Source of the DNA: Ignavibacteriota bacterium
GTDB lineage: Bacteria > Bacteroidota > Ignavibacteria > UBA10030 > UBA6906
DNA length: 33,989 nucleotides
Direction of reading: 5' to 3'
NCBI GenBank assembly: GCA_003162635.1
Contig: PMNE01000103.1
Span: forward strand, 7,179-41,167
Shown one piece after another: positions 16,699 to 25,743 of this stretch. The notes below the pieces were generated by a model that was not told the DNA's origin, made no database searches, and worked only from the letters and a program-made list of their open reading frames with translations. Position 1 is the stretch's first letter. Every line of letters starts with the position of its first letter. The position numbers and the translations under genes are program-made.

Positions 16699-18093
16699 AT
16701 GAAAACTTCTCGCTGTGCCTGCCTTGCAGGAGTACTCCTTGTGATGCTGCCTGTGTCCGTCCGGTGCCAGGACAGCGCAGCGACCGCCGATGCACGGAGG
16801 GTGCTTTCCTCGTTATTGTCTGCCGGCATGAAAGAGCGCGGCGCGTACGCCCTTCTCCGAGAATTGACCCGCGAAGCGCCGCACCGGCTGAGCGGTTCGC
16901 AGGGGGCCGCGCGGGCAGTTCGCCTTGTCCAACGGATGATGGACAGTCTGGGCTTTGCCAACGTCCACCGCGAGGACATCGCCGTTCCGCACTGGGAACG
17001 CGGGGCGGCGGAACGCTGCACCATCGTCCGTTCCGGTGCCCGAGGTATCCGGCTCTCCGTCTGTGCCCTGGGAGGGAGTGTGGGAACGCAAACAGGCGGG
17101 ATAACGGCGGAAGTGTTGGAGGTGCGGTCGTTCGAGGAACTTGCACGGGCCGGCGATACAGCGCGGGGGAAGATCATCTTCTTCAATCGGCCCATGGATG
17201 CTTCGTTGGTCAATACCTTTGAGGCCTATGGAGGCGCCGTCGATCAGAGATTCGGGGGGGCTGCGGAAGCTGCCAAGGCAGGCGGTGTCGCGGCTCTCGT
17301 TCGCTCCATGACCCTCGCGGACGACGACGTGCCGCACACCGGCGTTATGGGTTATCGCGATGGCGTGCGGAAAATCCCGACAGCAGCTCTTGGAGCGCGA
17401 AGTGCGGACCGCCTCAGCGCCATGTTACACCGGAGTGCAATGGTCACTGTGAGACTCGTTTTGCGTTGTCAGACTCTCCCGGATGCCCCCTCTGCAAATG
17501 TCGTGGGGGAGATCGCCGGTTCGGTCCACCCGGAGAACGTTATCGTCATCAGCGGACATCTCGACTGCTGGGACAAAGGAGAGGGTGCGCACGATGACGG
17601 AGCCGGATGCGTGCAAGCCCTTGAGGCACTTCGTCTCCTGCAAGCCGCCGGCGTTCGTCCTCACCAATCCATCCGGGTCGTCCTCTACATGAATGAGGAA
17701 AATGGCTCCCGGGGGGGGAAAGGATATGCTCAGGACCCGCGGCGTGAGAAGGAAAACCACGTTGCGCTGATGGAGTCGGACCGCGGAGGGTTTGCCCCAC
17801 GGGGCTTCACTGTGGATGGCGACTCCAGTCTCCTGAGCCGCGTGATGAGGTGGCAATCTCTCTTCGATGCCGTCGGCGCGGGGACGATCACCCAGGGGGG
17901 CGGGGGGGCTGACATCTCCCCCATGGCGCAAAAAGGGATACCCTGCTTTGGGCTCTTGCCGGAGAACCAGAGGTACTTCGACTATCATCATTCAGACAAT
18001 GACACTCTCGACAAGGTGAATCCCCGGGAATTGGAGCTTGGCGCGATCGTCGAGGCCCTCCTTGCCTATTTGCTGTCAGAGTCCAAGATTTAG
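16699..18093 (+). CDS. secreted M28-family zinc aminopeptidase / carboxypeptidase Q-like
   Basis: A 464-residue exported di-zinc peptidase. The signal peptide ends near residue 23 (SVRCQ; the Cys there could alternatively be lipid-modified, but the lipobox is poor). A PA-type insert occupies about 100-230. The M28 core carries H287 in SGHLDCWD, D299 in AHDDGAG, E333-E334 in MNEENGSRGG, D361 in MESDRGG and H431 in DYHHSDNDT, so every metal and catalytic residue is present. The layout is closest to carboxypeptidase Q/PGCP-like peptidases that release amino acids from short peptides. It follows the threonine dehydrogenase by 21 bases, which fits amino-acid salvage. Confidence 0.92.
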   Translation: MKTSRCACLAGVLLVMLPVSVRCQDSAATADARRVLSSLLSAGMKERGAYALLRELTREAPHRLSGSQGAARAVRLVQRMMDSLGFANVHREDIAVPHWERGAAERCTIVRSGARGIRLSVCALGGSVGTQTGGITAEVLEVRSFEELARAGDTARGKIIFFNRPMDASLVNTFEAYGGAVDQRFGGAAEAAKAGGVAALVRSMTLADDDVPHTGVMGYRDGVRKIPTAALGARSADRLSAMLHRSAMVTVRLVLRCQTLPDAPSANVVGEIAGSVHPENVIVISGHLDCWDKGEGAHDDGAGCVQALEALRLLQAAGVRPHQSIRVVLYMNEENGSRGGKGYAQDPRREKENHVALMESDRGGFAPRGFTVDGDSSLLSRVMRWQSLFDAVGAGTITQGGGGADISPMAQKGIPCFGLLPENQRYFDYHHSDNDTLDKVNPRELELGAIVEALLAYLLSESKI

Positions 18094-18395
18094 AGATACC
18101 GTACCCCCCACGGATTTTTGCGGTTCGTCGGCCGGAGGTTGTTCTGCCTTCGATGTCCCATTCCTTCGTTTCCGCCGCATGGGATGGGAGGTTGACTCTC
18201 AGCGGAAGAATTCAGTAGATGAGCGATGGTGATGGGCAGTGTGCTGCCCCGTCAACCTGGAAGTGCTTTCGGGCTTCCGGAAAGTCCTGGATGAATCTTG
18301 AGCGGTTTTTTTCGCGCGGTGAGTTCGGAAATGGGCGGGGGGATGAGTAATAATCAAAGGTGTCCCACTGTCCCCTACAACAAGCGGAGGAACTC
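18094..18395 (+). other. 302-bp spacer between the M28 peptidase and DUF3276 genes
   Basis: I see no gene here. The spacer holds a 6-bp hairpin GGGCAG-TGTG-CTGCCC (18235-18250) and a run of seven T at 18307-18313. The T-run is too far from the hairpin to be a standard terminator. A TAATAAT stretch near 18349 may be part of the promoter for the next gene, but no good -35 was found. Confidence 0.5.
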
Positions 18396-18620
18396 ATGGC
18401 GAACAGCGAAGCAATCTATTCCACCATGGTGAAAGCTGGAAGAACCACCTATTTCGTCGATGTCAAGGAAGCGAAGAACGGCAGCAAGTTCATCGCCATA
18501 TCCGAGTCGAAACTTGAGGCGGATGACAAGAAGACCCGCTCCACGATCCGGGTGTTCGGCGAGTCTGTCGAGCCGTTCCGCCAGGCAATCGACGAAGCAG
18601 CCGCTTCCGCTGTGCAGTAG
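18396..18620 (+). CDS. DUF3276 family PUR-alpha-like nucleic acid-binding protein
   Basis: A 74-residue protein matching the DUF3276 (PUR DNA/RNA-binding-like) family: IYSTMVKAGRTTYFVDVKE, then NGSKFIAISESK and IRVFGESVEPFRQAID. The family is small, largely confined to Bacteroidota, Chlorobiota and relatives, and is thought to bind single-stranded nucleic acid through a Whirly-like fold; its biological role is not settled. The ATG at 18396 has GGAGGA 5 bases upstream; a longer in-frame start at 18360 would add 12 residues with no such site. The gene has its own terminator 11 bases downstream, so it is transcribed alone. Confidence 0.9.
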   Translation: MANSEAIYSTMVKAGRTTYFVDVKEAKNGSKFIAISESKLEADDKKTRSTIRVFGESVEPFRQAIDEAAASAVQ

Positions 18621-18631
18621 GCCCATCCCTT

Positions 18632-18674
18632 CCGGGATCCGGCGTGGCCCGGCGGCTCCGGATCCCGGTCTTTT
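18632..18674 (+). terminator. strong intrinsic terminator after the DUF3276 gene
   Basis: A perfect 11-bp stem, CCGGGATCCGG (18632-18642) and CCGGATCCCGG (18658-18668), followed by TCTTTTCC. The stem lies 11 bases beyond the stop codon. Confidence 0.85.
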
Positions 18675-18684
18675 CCCCCTCTCG

Positions 18685-18712
18685 TTGCTTTTGCCCGATT
18701 TTGTGGTATATT
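18685..18712 (+). promoter_or_regulatory. predicted promoter of rmuC
   Basis: TTGCTT (18685-18690), 16-base spacer, TATATT (18707-18712), directly after the DUF3276 terminator and 66 bases before the rmuC start. One of the best promoter matches in the window. Confidence 0.55.
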
Positions 18713-18778
18713 CCCACCGTAAAGGCGGCTGCACTATCGTCGCGCCGCGCATGAAACGCTCCCGAACACTCCATCCCC

Positions 18779-20140
18779 ATGTTCGATCTCACAGGCATCC
18801 TGACGCTCATTCTCCTTGCTGCTGTTATTGTTCTCCTCCTCTTGCTCCTCCGCCGACCATCGGGCGGGGCGGACGGGAACATCACGCTTACCCTCGGAAT
18901 CCTCCGGGATCAGTTGGAAAAGCTCGACCGTTCGATGGGTGACGAATTCGCGCGTGCCCGTGAGTCGATCCAATCCTCCGGGCAACAGGACAGGAGCGAA
19001 CTGCAGGGGGCGCTTCGTTCTACAGCCGACTCCCTCCAGGCGCGGTTGGCCGAGATTGCGACCCTCCAGCGGAATCAGCTCGATTCGTTTGCGCAGAATC
19101 TGACCGTGCTGACACAAACGATGGAGCAGCGCGTCGATCGCCTTCGGGAGAGTGTGGAAGGGAAGCTCTCCCAGATACAGGAAGACAACACGCTCCAATT
19201 GGAGAAGATGAGGATGACGGTGGACGAGAAGCTGCATGCGACATTGGAACGGCGGCTCGGAGAATCCTTCCGCATCGTCAGCGAGAGTCTTGAGAAGGTC
19301 CAATTGGGTCTGGGAGAAATGAAGAGCCTTGCAACGGGGGTCGGGGATCTCAAGCGCGTGCTCACGAACGTCAAGTCGCGCGGAACCTGGGGGGAAGTCC
19401 AACTCGGCGCGCTGCTCGAGCAAGTCCTGACCCAGGATCAGTATGCCACCAACATTGCCACCAAGCCGGGGAGCGCCGACAGAGTGGAGTTTGCCATCAA
19501 GCTGCCCGGACGCGACGAACACGCCCTGCAACCTGTGTGGCTTCCGGTCGATGCCAAATTTCCGCAGGAGGATTACCAGCGGCTCCTCGATGCGCAGGAC
19601 CAGGCGAATCCCGCCCTCGTGGAGGAATCCGGCCGCCAGATGGAGAACAGGGTGAAAATGGAAGCGCGGTCCATCCACGAAAAATATGTCGACCCGCCGT
19701 ACACCACCGATTTTGCCGTCATGTTTCTTCCGACGGAGGGTTTGTATGCTGAAGTCCTCCGGCGTCCCGGCCTTGCCGACTGGATTCAACGGGAATTCAA
19801 GATTCTCGTCACGGGGCCGACGACACTCGCCGCACTCCTCAACAGCCTCCAGTTGGGGTTCCGGACGCTGGCCATCGAGAAGCGGTCGAGCGAGGTCTGG
19901 ACGCTCCTCGGAGCGGTGAAGACCGAATTCGGCAAGTTCGGAGACGTTCTGGAAAAAACCCAGAAGAAACTCCAGGAGGCGAGCAACACGATTGACGATG
20001 CGGGGAGGCGGACGAGGGCCATTGCGAGGAAGCTGAAGGATGTCCAGGAACTCCCGGCGGGAGAGGCCGTTCACCTTCTGGGGCGGGCGGATGACGCGGC
20101 CGAAGAACCCGAAGGGGGAGGGAATGAAGCGGGCGCTTGA
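18779..20140 (+). CDS. rmuC: RmuC family DNA recombination protein
   Basis: A 453-residue protein with an N-terminal membrane segment (about 7-29), a long coiled coil (about 40-190, rich in Leu/Glu/Gln heptads) and a nuclease-like RmuC domain. The domain shows RGTWGEVQLGALLEQVL, FAIKLPGRD, WLPVDAKFPQEDYQRL, FAVMFLPTEGLYAEVLRRP and VTGPTTLAALLNSLQLGFRTLAIEKRSSEVW. RmuC limits inversion between short inverted repeats in E. coli and the domain belongs to the PD-(D/E)xK nuclease-like group; the VDAKFP segment carries the expected D and K. No ribosome site stands out at the ATG. The gene has its own promoter-like pair and is followed by the lpoB-like lipoprotein gene. Confidence 0.95.
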   Translation: MFDLTGILTLILLAAVIVLLLLLLRRPSGGADGNITLTLGILRDQLEKLDRSMGDEFARARESIQSSGQQDRSELQGALRSTADSLQARLAEIATLQRNQLDSFAQNLTVLTQTMEQRVDRLRESVEGKLSQIQEDNTLQLEKMRMTVDEKLHATLERRLGESFRIVSESLEKVQLGLGEMKSLATGVGDLKRVLTNVKSRGTWGEVQLGALLEQVLTQDQYATNIATKPGSADRVEFAIKLPGRDEHALQPVWLPVDAKFPQEDYQRLLDAQDQANPALVEESGRQMENRVKMEARSIHEKYVDPPYTTDFAVMFLPTEGLYAEVLRRPGLADWIQREFKILVTGPTTLAALLNSLQLGFRTLAIEKRSSEVWTLLGAVKTEFGKFGDVLEKTQKKLQEASNTIDDAGRRTRAIARKLKDVQELPAGEAVHLLGRADDAAEEPEGGGNEAGA

Positions 20141-20165
20141 AGATTGACGGCGAATTCTGTACGTT
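20137..20165 (+). promoter_or_regulatory. predicted promoter of the lpoB-like gene
   Basis: TTGAAG (20137-20142, overlapping the rmuC stop), 17-base spacer, TACGTT (20160-20165), 37 bases before the GTG start at 20203. Confidence 0.5.
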
Positions 20166-20202
20166 GATGACGGCATTCATTCATTTGGGAAAAGGAGGAA
20201 AT

Positions 20203-20814
20203 GTGACGAGAACTCATGTTGCGGTCGCTGTGTGCGTTGCCGCCTGCGCGGCGTTCCTTGCCGGCTGCGGCGGCGGGAAGACGGTTTCGCGCATCGATCC
20301 CAATCAGACGGTTGACCTCAGCGGGGACTGGAATGATACGGATTCGCGCCTGGTTGCGGAGGAAATGATCAATGACGTGCTCGCGAGACCATGGGTCGGT
20401 GAGTTCAAGGGTGAGAAAAAGCGTTCGCCTGACGTTATCGTCGGCACGGTACGGAATCGGACGGATGAGCACATTGCGACGGTTGCCTTCATCAAGAACC
20501 TTGAGAAGGAGCTGATCAACTCCGGCCGCGTGAATTTTGTGGCGAGCAAAGAGGAACGGACCGAGGTCCGCGATGAACGGGCCGACCAGCAGGAGAACGC
20601 GTCTCCCGAATCGATGAAGAAATTCCAGCAGGAAGCGGGGGCAGACTTCCTGCTTCGGGGCGACATCACGACCATCATCGATCAGGAGGGCGGGGACAAG
20701 GTGAAGTACTACCAGGTGAACCTGGAACTGGTCAACGTCGAGACCAACCGCAAGGCGTGGGTCGGCGAAAAGAAGATCAAGAAGTTCATTTCACAAAGCG
20801 GTACCAAACTCTAA
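20203..20814 (+). CDS. LpoB-like outer-membrane lipoprotein (penicillin-binding protein activator)
   Basis: A 203-residue lipoprotein with a signal peptide and lipobox LAGC (C22). The mature part matches the LpoB family: DLSGDWNDTDSRLVAEEMINDVLARPWV, then VIVGTVRNRTDEHI, FIKNLEKELINSGRVNFVAS, RDERADQQENAS, GADFLLRGDITTI and YYQVNLELVNVETNRKAWVGEKKIKK. In E. coli, LpoB spans the periplasm to activate the synthase PBP1b; a similar role is plausible here but no penicillin-binding protein is in the window. GTG at 20203 is chosen because AGGAGG lies 4 bases upstream and the signal peptide begins there; an upstream in-frame ATG at 20137 overlaps rmuC and would bury the signal peptide. The COG3014-like lipoprotein gene follows after 20 bases. 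Confidence 0.88.
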   Translation: MTRTHVAVAVCVAACAAFLAGCGGGKTVSRIDPNQTVDLSGDWNDTDSRLVAEEMINDVLARPWVGEFKGEKKRSPDVIVGTVRNRTDEHIATVAFIKNLEKELINSGRVNFVASKEERTEVRDERADQQENASPESMKKFQQEAGADFLLRGDITTIIDQEGGDKVKYYQVNLELVNVETNRKAWVGEKKIKKFISQSGTKL

Positions 20815-20834
20815 CGGATCTTCACCCGTCCACC

Positions 20835-22181
20835 ATGTCCCATTTCATGAAGTCCTCGAAAGCGCCTTGGTTCATTCCCATGGCGCTTTCGCTTTTCCTC
20901 GCCGCATGCGGTCCCGCCACCGAGTTTTACAGAAACGTCGACACGAGCGTCGCCGGGCACGACTTTGCCGCGGCCATCGCCGACGTGCGCGCGCACCAGG
21001 GCGACTACGGCGAAAAAGCCACGGTTCTTTACAAACTCGACCTCGGCCTGCTCTACCATTATGCGGGCCAGCCCGACTCGAGCAATCGCTGGTTCTTTGC
21101 CGCCGAAAAGGAGATCGACGATCTGTACACGAAAAGCGTCAGTCTTGCGGCGGCTTCCATGCTTCTGAACGACAACGTCCTTCCCTATGAGGGGGAAGAT
21201 GTCGAAAAAGTGCTGATCAATGCGTTCCTTGCGCTGAACTATGTGGAAAAGGGAGAGCCCGACGAGGCTCTCGTCGAGGCCCGTAAGGTTGATGAGAAGC
21301 TCCGGGTGTACGCCAAAGAGTACGACGGGAAGAATACCTACAAAGAGGACGCCTTCATACGGTACCTCATGGGTGTTCTGTACGAATCGAGGGGCGAGAT
21401 CAATGATGCCTACATCTCGTACAAGAAGGCCTACGAGACGTATGCGGTGTACACGAAGGACTATGGCACGAGGGCGCCCTCGTTCCTTCTTGATGATCTC
21501 GTCCGCACCGCGACGCTGATGGCGTTCGATGACGATGCGGAGCACTTCCGGTCTCTCGGGGGAAAGCCCTTCGGCAGGGAGCACGGGGACGACGGAAGTG
21601 TGATCGTCCTGGCATATGCCGGGAAGGGACCGATCAAGCAGGAGTATCGACCGACGGTGAGCATTCCGGACGAAAAGGGAGTCATCCACACCTTCCAGGT
21701 GGCGCTGCCAAAATTCGTTCCACGGTCGAAGCCGGGACGTTCATACGTCATCGAGGTCGCGGCGGGAGACTCGACGCGGCTGCGCCAGGTGCGGACGGAA
21801 GTGGTGGAGGACGTGAATGCGATCGCTGCGAAGACACTTGAAGACCGGATGACGCTTGTCTATCTTAAGTCGGGGGGACGCGCGCTCCTCAAGTTTCTGG
21901 CGTCCGAGAAGGCCAAGTCGACGATCAGCAAAAAAAATGACGACGTACTGACGAATCTTCTCGGAAGTCTCGCAGTCGACATCGCCGTGGGGGCGACGGA
22001 AAAAGCAGATGTTCGCGCCTGGCGCACGCTTCCCGCGGAATTCCAAATGGCGCGTGTGAATATTCCCGCCGGGTCCTATGCGGTTCGCATCGCCTCAACC
22101 GATGGAGCCGTCCGCCGTGAAGAGAAGGTCGTCGTCAGGAAGGGGAAGACAACGTTCGTCATCGTTGACGACGTGAGGTAG
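20835..22181 (+). CDS. COG3014-like TPR lipoprotein, partner of LpoB
   Basis: A 448-residue lipoprotein with lipobox LAAC (C25). After it come helical repeat-like units of TPR character (VLYKLDLGLLYHYAGQPDSSNRWF, INAFLALNYVEKGEPDEALVEARKV, IRYLMGVLYESRGEINDAYISYKKA), then a beta-rich C-terminal half ending in a PEGA-like segment (NIPAGSYAVRIASTDG, VVVRKGKTTFVIVDDVR). Proteins of this type are recurrent neighbours of LpoB-like lipoproteins; their function is not established, but an envelope or peptidoglycan-related role fits. The start at 20835 is the likely one; the Met at 20847 also leaves an intact signal peptide. No ribosome site is seen, so translation may be coupled to the upstream gene. 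Confidence 0.82.
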   Translation: MSHFMKSSKAPWFIPMALSLFLAACGPATEFYRNVDTSVAGHDFAAAIADVRAHQGDYGEKATVLYKLDLGLLYHYAGQPDSSNRWFFAAEKEIDDLYTKSVSLAAASMLLNDNVLPYEGEDVEKVLINAFLALNYVEKGEPDEALVEARKVDEKLRVYAKEYDGKNTYKEDAFIRYLMGVLYESRGEINDAYISYKKAYETYAVYTKDYGTRAPSFLLDDLVRTATLMAFDDDAEHFRSLGGKPFGREHGDDGSVIVLAYAGKGPIKQEYRPTVSIPDEKGVIHTFQVALPKFVPRSKPGRSYVIEVAAGDSTRLRQVRTEVVEDVNAIAAKTLEDRMTLVYLKSGGRALLKFLASEKAKSTISKKNDDVLTNLLGSLAVDIAVGATEKADVRAWRTLPAEFQMARVNIPAGSYAVRIASTDGAVRREEKVVVRKGKTTFVIVDDVR

Positions 22182-22217
22182 AATGACACGAAAGATGGAG
22201 AGTAATCGGGGAATCTT

Positions 22218-24416
22218 ATGCACACCACTGCCATTGTCGACGACGTTTACAGGGTAATCTTCACCGATCACCACGATCCCTTTGCAGTGCTCGGTCCCCA
22301 TCTTCTGGACGGGGACCGGCTTGCCATTCGCTCCTTCCTTCCCGGCGCCGAAAACGCCGCCATCCTGTGCGAAGGGGGGAAGTACAAGGGGAAAGAGTTC
22401 GTCATGGAGAAAGTGCACGAACTGGGTTTCTTCGAAGTCGTGATCCCCGCCTGCACCGCTGTCTTCCCGTATCACATTCGCAAGGGGCTCCCCGGAGGTG
22501 ATGTTGAGGAGTTCCACGATTCGTACTCGTTCCTTCCGACCCTGTCCGATGTTGATCTTTATCTCTTTAACGCGGGGGATCATCACCGGATCTACGAGAA
22601 GCTGGGAGCCCATGACATGGAGATCAACGGGATGGGGGGCGTCCAGTTTGCCGTGTGGGCACCGGGCGCGAGAAGCGTCAGCGTGATCGGCGAATTCAAC
22701 CATTGGGACCGCCGCTTCCATGCCATGCGCGTCCTCGGATCCTCGGGGATCTGGGAGATCTTCATCCCCGGTCTGCAGGAGGGAGTGCTGTACAAGTTCC
22801 AGGTCCGGACTCAGAACGGCTTCGTCATGGACAAAGCGGATCCGTACGGGCGCGAGATGGAATTGCGCCCCCGCACGGCTTCGAAAGTGAATTTCCTTCG
22901 CGGCTATGAATGGCACGACAAGGAATGGATGGAGGAGAGAGAAAAGGGAAGGGATCTCGCACGGCCGCTCTCCGCGTACGAGGTTCACCCCGGCTCATGG
23001 CGAAGAGGAGAAGACGGCCGATTCCTCACGTACCACGAGATGGCGGAGCAGCTTGTTCCCTATCTCCTGAAAATGGGATTCACCCATCTGGAACTCCTCC
23101 CCATCATGGAGCATCCCTTCGATGGATCGTGGGGGTACCAGGTGACCGGCTACTTTGCGCCGACGAGCAGATTCGGGAGCCCGTCCGATTTCATGGCATT
23201 GGTCGATTGCTGCCACCAGAACGGGATCGGGGTCATTCTGGATTGGGTGCCGGCGCACTTCCCCAAGGACGCGTACGCGCTGGGGCAGTTCGACGGGACA
23301 CACCTCTACGAGCACGCCGATCCGAGGAAGGGAGAACACCAGGATTGGGGGACGTATATTTTTAATTATGGCAGGCATGAGGTCAAGAATTTCCTGGTGA
23401 GCAATGCCCTCTTCTGGCTGGAGAAATATCATGTGGATGGTTTGAGGATCGATGCGGTCGCCTCCATGCTGTATCTCGATTATTCGCGGAAGCCCGGCGC
23501 ATGGATCCCCAACCAGTACGGCGGACGGGAGAATCTGGAGGCGATCGAGTTCCTCAAATGCATGAACAGCGTGGTCCATCAGTACTATCCCGGCGTCATG
23601 ACCATCGCTGAAGAATCCACGGCGTGGCCGGGGGTGACCAACACGGTGGAGAAGGGGGGATTGGGATTCGATCTCAAGTGGAACATGGGCTGGATGCACG
23701 ATATTCTGGAGTATTTCACGAAGGATCCTATTCATCGCGCGCATCATCATCACAACCTGACTTTTGTTCTTCTGTACGCCTTTACGGAAAAATTCATGCT
23801 CCCGCTGTCGCACGATGAGGTTGTCCATGGGAAGGGTTCCCTTCTCGGGAAGATGCCGGGCGACCTCTGGCAGAAATTCGCCAACTGCCGGCTCCTTTTT
23901 TCCCTGATGTGGGCCTTCCCCGGCAAGAAGCTCCTGTTCATGGGAGGGGAATTCGCCCAATGGGACGAATGGAACCACGAGAAGAGCATCGATTGGAGTC
24001 TCCTGAAGTACGACACCCACCGGGGTGTCCATCTCCTGATGGAGGAGCTTGGGAGACTGTATGGGAAGGAGCGTGCTCTCTATGAGGTTGATTTCCACTA
24101 CAGCGGCTTTGAATGGGTGGACTTTCAGGATGCAGCGAGCAGCGTGATTTCTTTCGACCGAAAATCGCGCGACGGGCAGGAGACGATCACGGCCGTTTTC
24201 AATTTCACGCCCGTTCCCCGCACCGGCCACCGTGTCGGGGTCCGCTTCCCCGGGTCGTACGCCGAGATCTTCAACAGCGACAGCACCTGCTACGGCGGGA
24301 GCAACATGGGAAACTACGGAGAAGTGCAGGCGGAAGCAGTCCCGTCAGACGGCAGGGATTACTCGGTGCTCCTGACGCTGCCTCCCCTTGGCGCACTCTA
24401 TCTGAAGCACAAGTAG
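22218..24416 (+). CDS. glgB: 1,4-alpha-glucan branching enzyme
   Basis: A 732-residue GH13 enzyme that makes alpha-1,6 branches in glycogen. It has the long form: an N1 domain ([12 protein letters not shown] near 17-28), a CBM48 domain ([20 protein letters not shown] near 144-163), the catalytic barrel and a C-terminal beta domain. Catalytic residues are D412 in [19 protein letters not shown]465 in [12 protein letters not shown] and the stabilising D533 in [12 protein letters not shown]; the spacing between the first two (53) equals that of E. coli GlgB. The GEFAQWDEW motif follows. It starts 36 bases after the lipoprotein gene. No other glycogen gene is in the window. Confidence 0.97.
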   Translation: MHTTAIVDDVYRVIFTDHHDPFAVLGPHLLDGDRLAIRSFLPGAENAAILCEGGKYKGKEFVMEKVHELGFFEVVIPACTAVFPYHIRKGLPGGDVEEFHDSYSFLPTLSDVDLYLFNAGDHHRIYEKLGAHDMEINGMGGVQFAVWAPGARSVSVIGEFNHWDRRFHAMRVLGSSGIWEIFIPGLQEGVLYKFQVRTQNGFVMDKADPYGREMELRPRTASKVNFLRGYEWHDKEWMEEREKGRDLARPLSAYEVHPGSWRRGEDGRFLTYHEMAEQLVPYLLKMGFTHLELLPIMEHPFDGSWGYQVTGYFAPTSRFGSPSDFMALVDCCHQNGIGVILDWVPAHFPKDAYALGQFDGTHLYEHADPRKGEHQDWGTYIFNYGRHEVKNFLVSNALFWLEKYHVDGLRIDAVASMLYLDYSRKPGAWIPNQYGGRENLEAIEFLKCMNSVVHQYYPGVMTIAEESTAWPGVTNTVEKGGLGFDLKWNMGWMHDILEYFTKDPIHRAHHHHNLTFVLLYAFTEKFMLPLSHDEVVHGKGSLLGKMPGDLWQKFANCRLLFSLMWAFPGKKLLFMGGEFAQWDEWNHEKSIDWSLLKYDTHRGVHLLMEELGRLYGKERALYEVDFHYSGFEWVDFQDAASSVISFDRKSRDGQETITAVFNFTPVPRTGHRVGVRFPGSYAEIFNSDSTCYGGSNMGNYGEVQAEAVPSDGRDYSVLLTLPPLGALYLKHK

Positions 24417-24466
24417 ATGAATTTATGCCTTTTTCCCCACCTCTCTTCTTTCCGACGGGGAGGACG

Positions 24467-24496
24467 GGGGAACCGGCTTCCCCTGCCCGGTGTTTT
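24467..24496 (+). terminator. possible terminator after glgB
   Basis: GGGGAA-CCGGC-TTCCCC (24467-24483) forms a 6-bp stem 50 bases past the stop; a short TTTT lies seven bases later. The separation makes it weak. A second GC hairpin, GGCGCGG-CCT-CCGCGCC (24514-24530), follows without a T-run. The rest of the 291-bp spacer up to 24707 shows no gene. Confidence 0.35.
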
Positions 24497-24707
24497 CAAC
24501 TCACCTCCACGCTGGCGCGGCCTCCGCGCCAAAATGAGCATAAACGCTTCGATTGCGAGATCGTTCCAATACCGGTCCGGCTCCGAACCATCTCCATCCG
24601 CCGGTGACGTCTTCACGGAAAGAGCAAAAGGACCCATTGTTGGTTGATTGTACCTGCTGCATGATTGATGGTGAAACGGTCATATCGTCGAAAACGGTTT
24701 AATTGCC

Positions 24708-25640
24708 ATGTGTGCTTTGGTGCGGAAGACAATTCTGTCGACGGCGGATATCGCCCGGCTCTTCAATGTCACGGAGACAACGGTGAAGCGCTGGGCAGAT
24801 GAGGGGACGTTACGATGCCAGAAGACGCCGGGCGGCCACAGAAAATTTGAGATGAGGAGCGTGGTCGAGTTTGCCGACCGGAACAATTTCGAACCCATCG
24901 GGACGCTCGCTATTCCGGAAGACGACCGCCTTGCCCAGCGGATTCAGGTGGCTGTCCTGGGGAGAGATTTCTCGGAGCTCGTGGCGGCGTTCGTGGAGAA
25001 AGTCCTGTCGCCGGAGGGGACGGATCTGGTGGCATTCCTCTCGTACCTCTACCAGCACCACGTCGCGCTGTGGGAACTGTACGACCTGATCCTCGCTCCC
25101 GGTATGGCCGAGATTGGCGTGCAGTGGAAGCGGGGAGAGATCGGCATCAGCCATGAACACCGCGCGTCGTACGGTATCCTCGATGCGATCGCGAAGTTGC
25201 AGGCGCAGGTTCACACGAAACCGCCGAACGGACTTTCTGCACTATGTGCATGCCTTGGGGATGAAGAACACGAGATCGGGCTCCGTTGCGTCTCGTACCT
25301 TCTTGAATCGGAGGGCTGGTCGACATGCCATCTCGGCGCCCATGTCCCCCGCGATGCGATGAAGTCCGCCCTCCACGAGATGAGACCGACGATCATTTGC
25401 CTTTCCGCAACGCTGCAGGCGGTGAACGATCATCGCCGCGAGGAACTCGACAGCATCTGCACGGAAGCTCACTTGATCGGTGCCCGCGTTTTCCTCGGGG
25501 GGGGCGGCGCCGGCGCGGTTGCAGCGACGGCGCACGGCGTGGATACATTCTGTTCCACGCTCCATGATTTTGTCACGGCCCTGGAGGCGGTTGAGCGGGA
25601 GCTCGGTCCGGGACAGGGCGAAGAGGAGAGCCGCCAATGA
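24708..25640 (+). CDS. CarH/LitR-like B12-binding HTH regulator (candidate photoreceptor)
   Basis: A 310-residue protein with a MerR/excisionase-type HTH (about 8-50: ADIARLFNVTETTVKRW, TPGGHRKF), a helical cobalamin-cap domain (about 75-165) and a B12-binding Rossmann domain (about 175-300). W140 is followed after exactly nine residues by E150-H151, the Wx9EH signature of AdoCbl-dependent CarH photoreceptors. The lower axial ligand motif is E186-x-H188-xx-G191, and the GGGGAG loop sits at 264-269. In these regulators AdoCbl-bound tetramers repress DNA in the dark and fall apart in light. Odd point: the residue after the Trp, a His that becomes the second Co ligand in Thermus CarH, is K141 here. 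No ribosome site is seen; GTG at 24720 is an alternative start. A VOC protein and a TIGR01777 epimerase lie downstream. Confidence 0.88.
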   Translation: MCALVRKTILSTADIARLFNVTETTVKRWADEGTLRCQKTPGGHRKFEMRSVVEFADRNNFEPIGTLAIPEDDRLAQRIQVAVLGRDFSELVAAFVEKVLSPEGTDLVAFLSYLYQHHVALWELYDLILAPGMAEIGVQWKRGEIGISHEHRASYGILDAIAKLQAQVHTKPPNGLSALCACLGDEEHEIGLRCVSYLLESEGWSTCHLGAHVPRDAMKSALHEMRPTIICLSATLQAVNDHRREELDSICTEAHLIGARVFLGGGGAGAVAATAHGVDTFCSTLHDFVTALEAVERELGPGQGEEESRQ

Positions 25641-25743
25641 GAACTCCCGGTGTACCCCCAACGAGCCGTCCCTTGTGACGCCTGCGGGAGGCCGATGGAA
25701 GACATGGAGGAGGGAGGGCGTTACCCTCCGGAGAAAGGAGAGA

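Noticed and set aside
18734-20176. 480-codon minus-strand open frame
   Set aside because: Shadow of rmuC, whose domain motifs are unmistakable on the plus strand.
22995-24230. 411-codon minus-strand open frame
   Set aside because: Lies entirely opposite glgB, with no motif of its own.
25480-25743. N-terminal extension of the VOC protein overlapping the B12 regulator gene
   Set aside because: The extension is Arg/Pro-rich shadow sequence; the family match and ribosome site both start at 25744.
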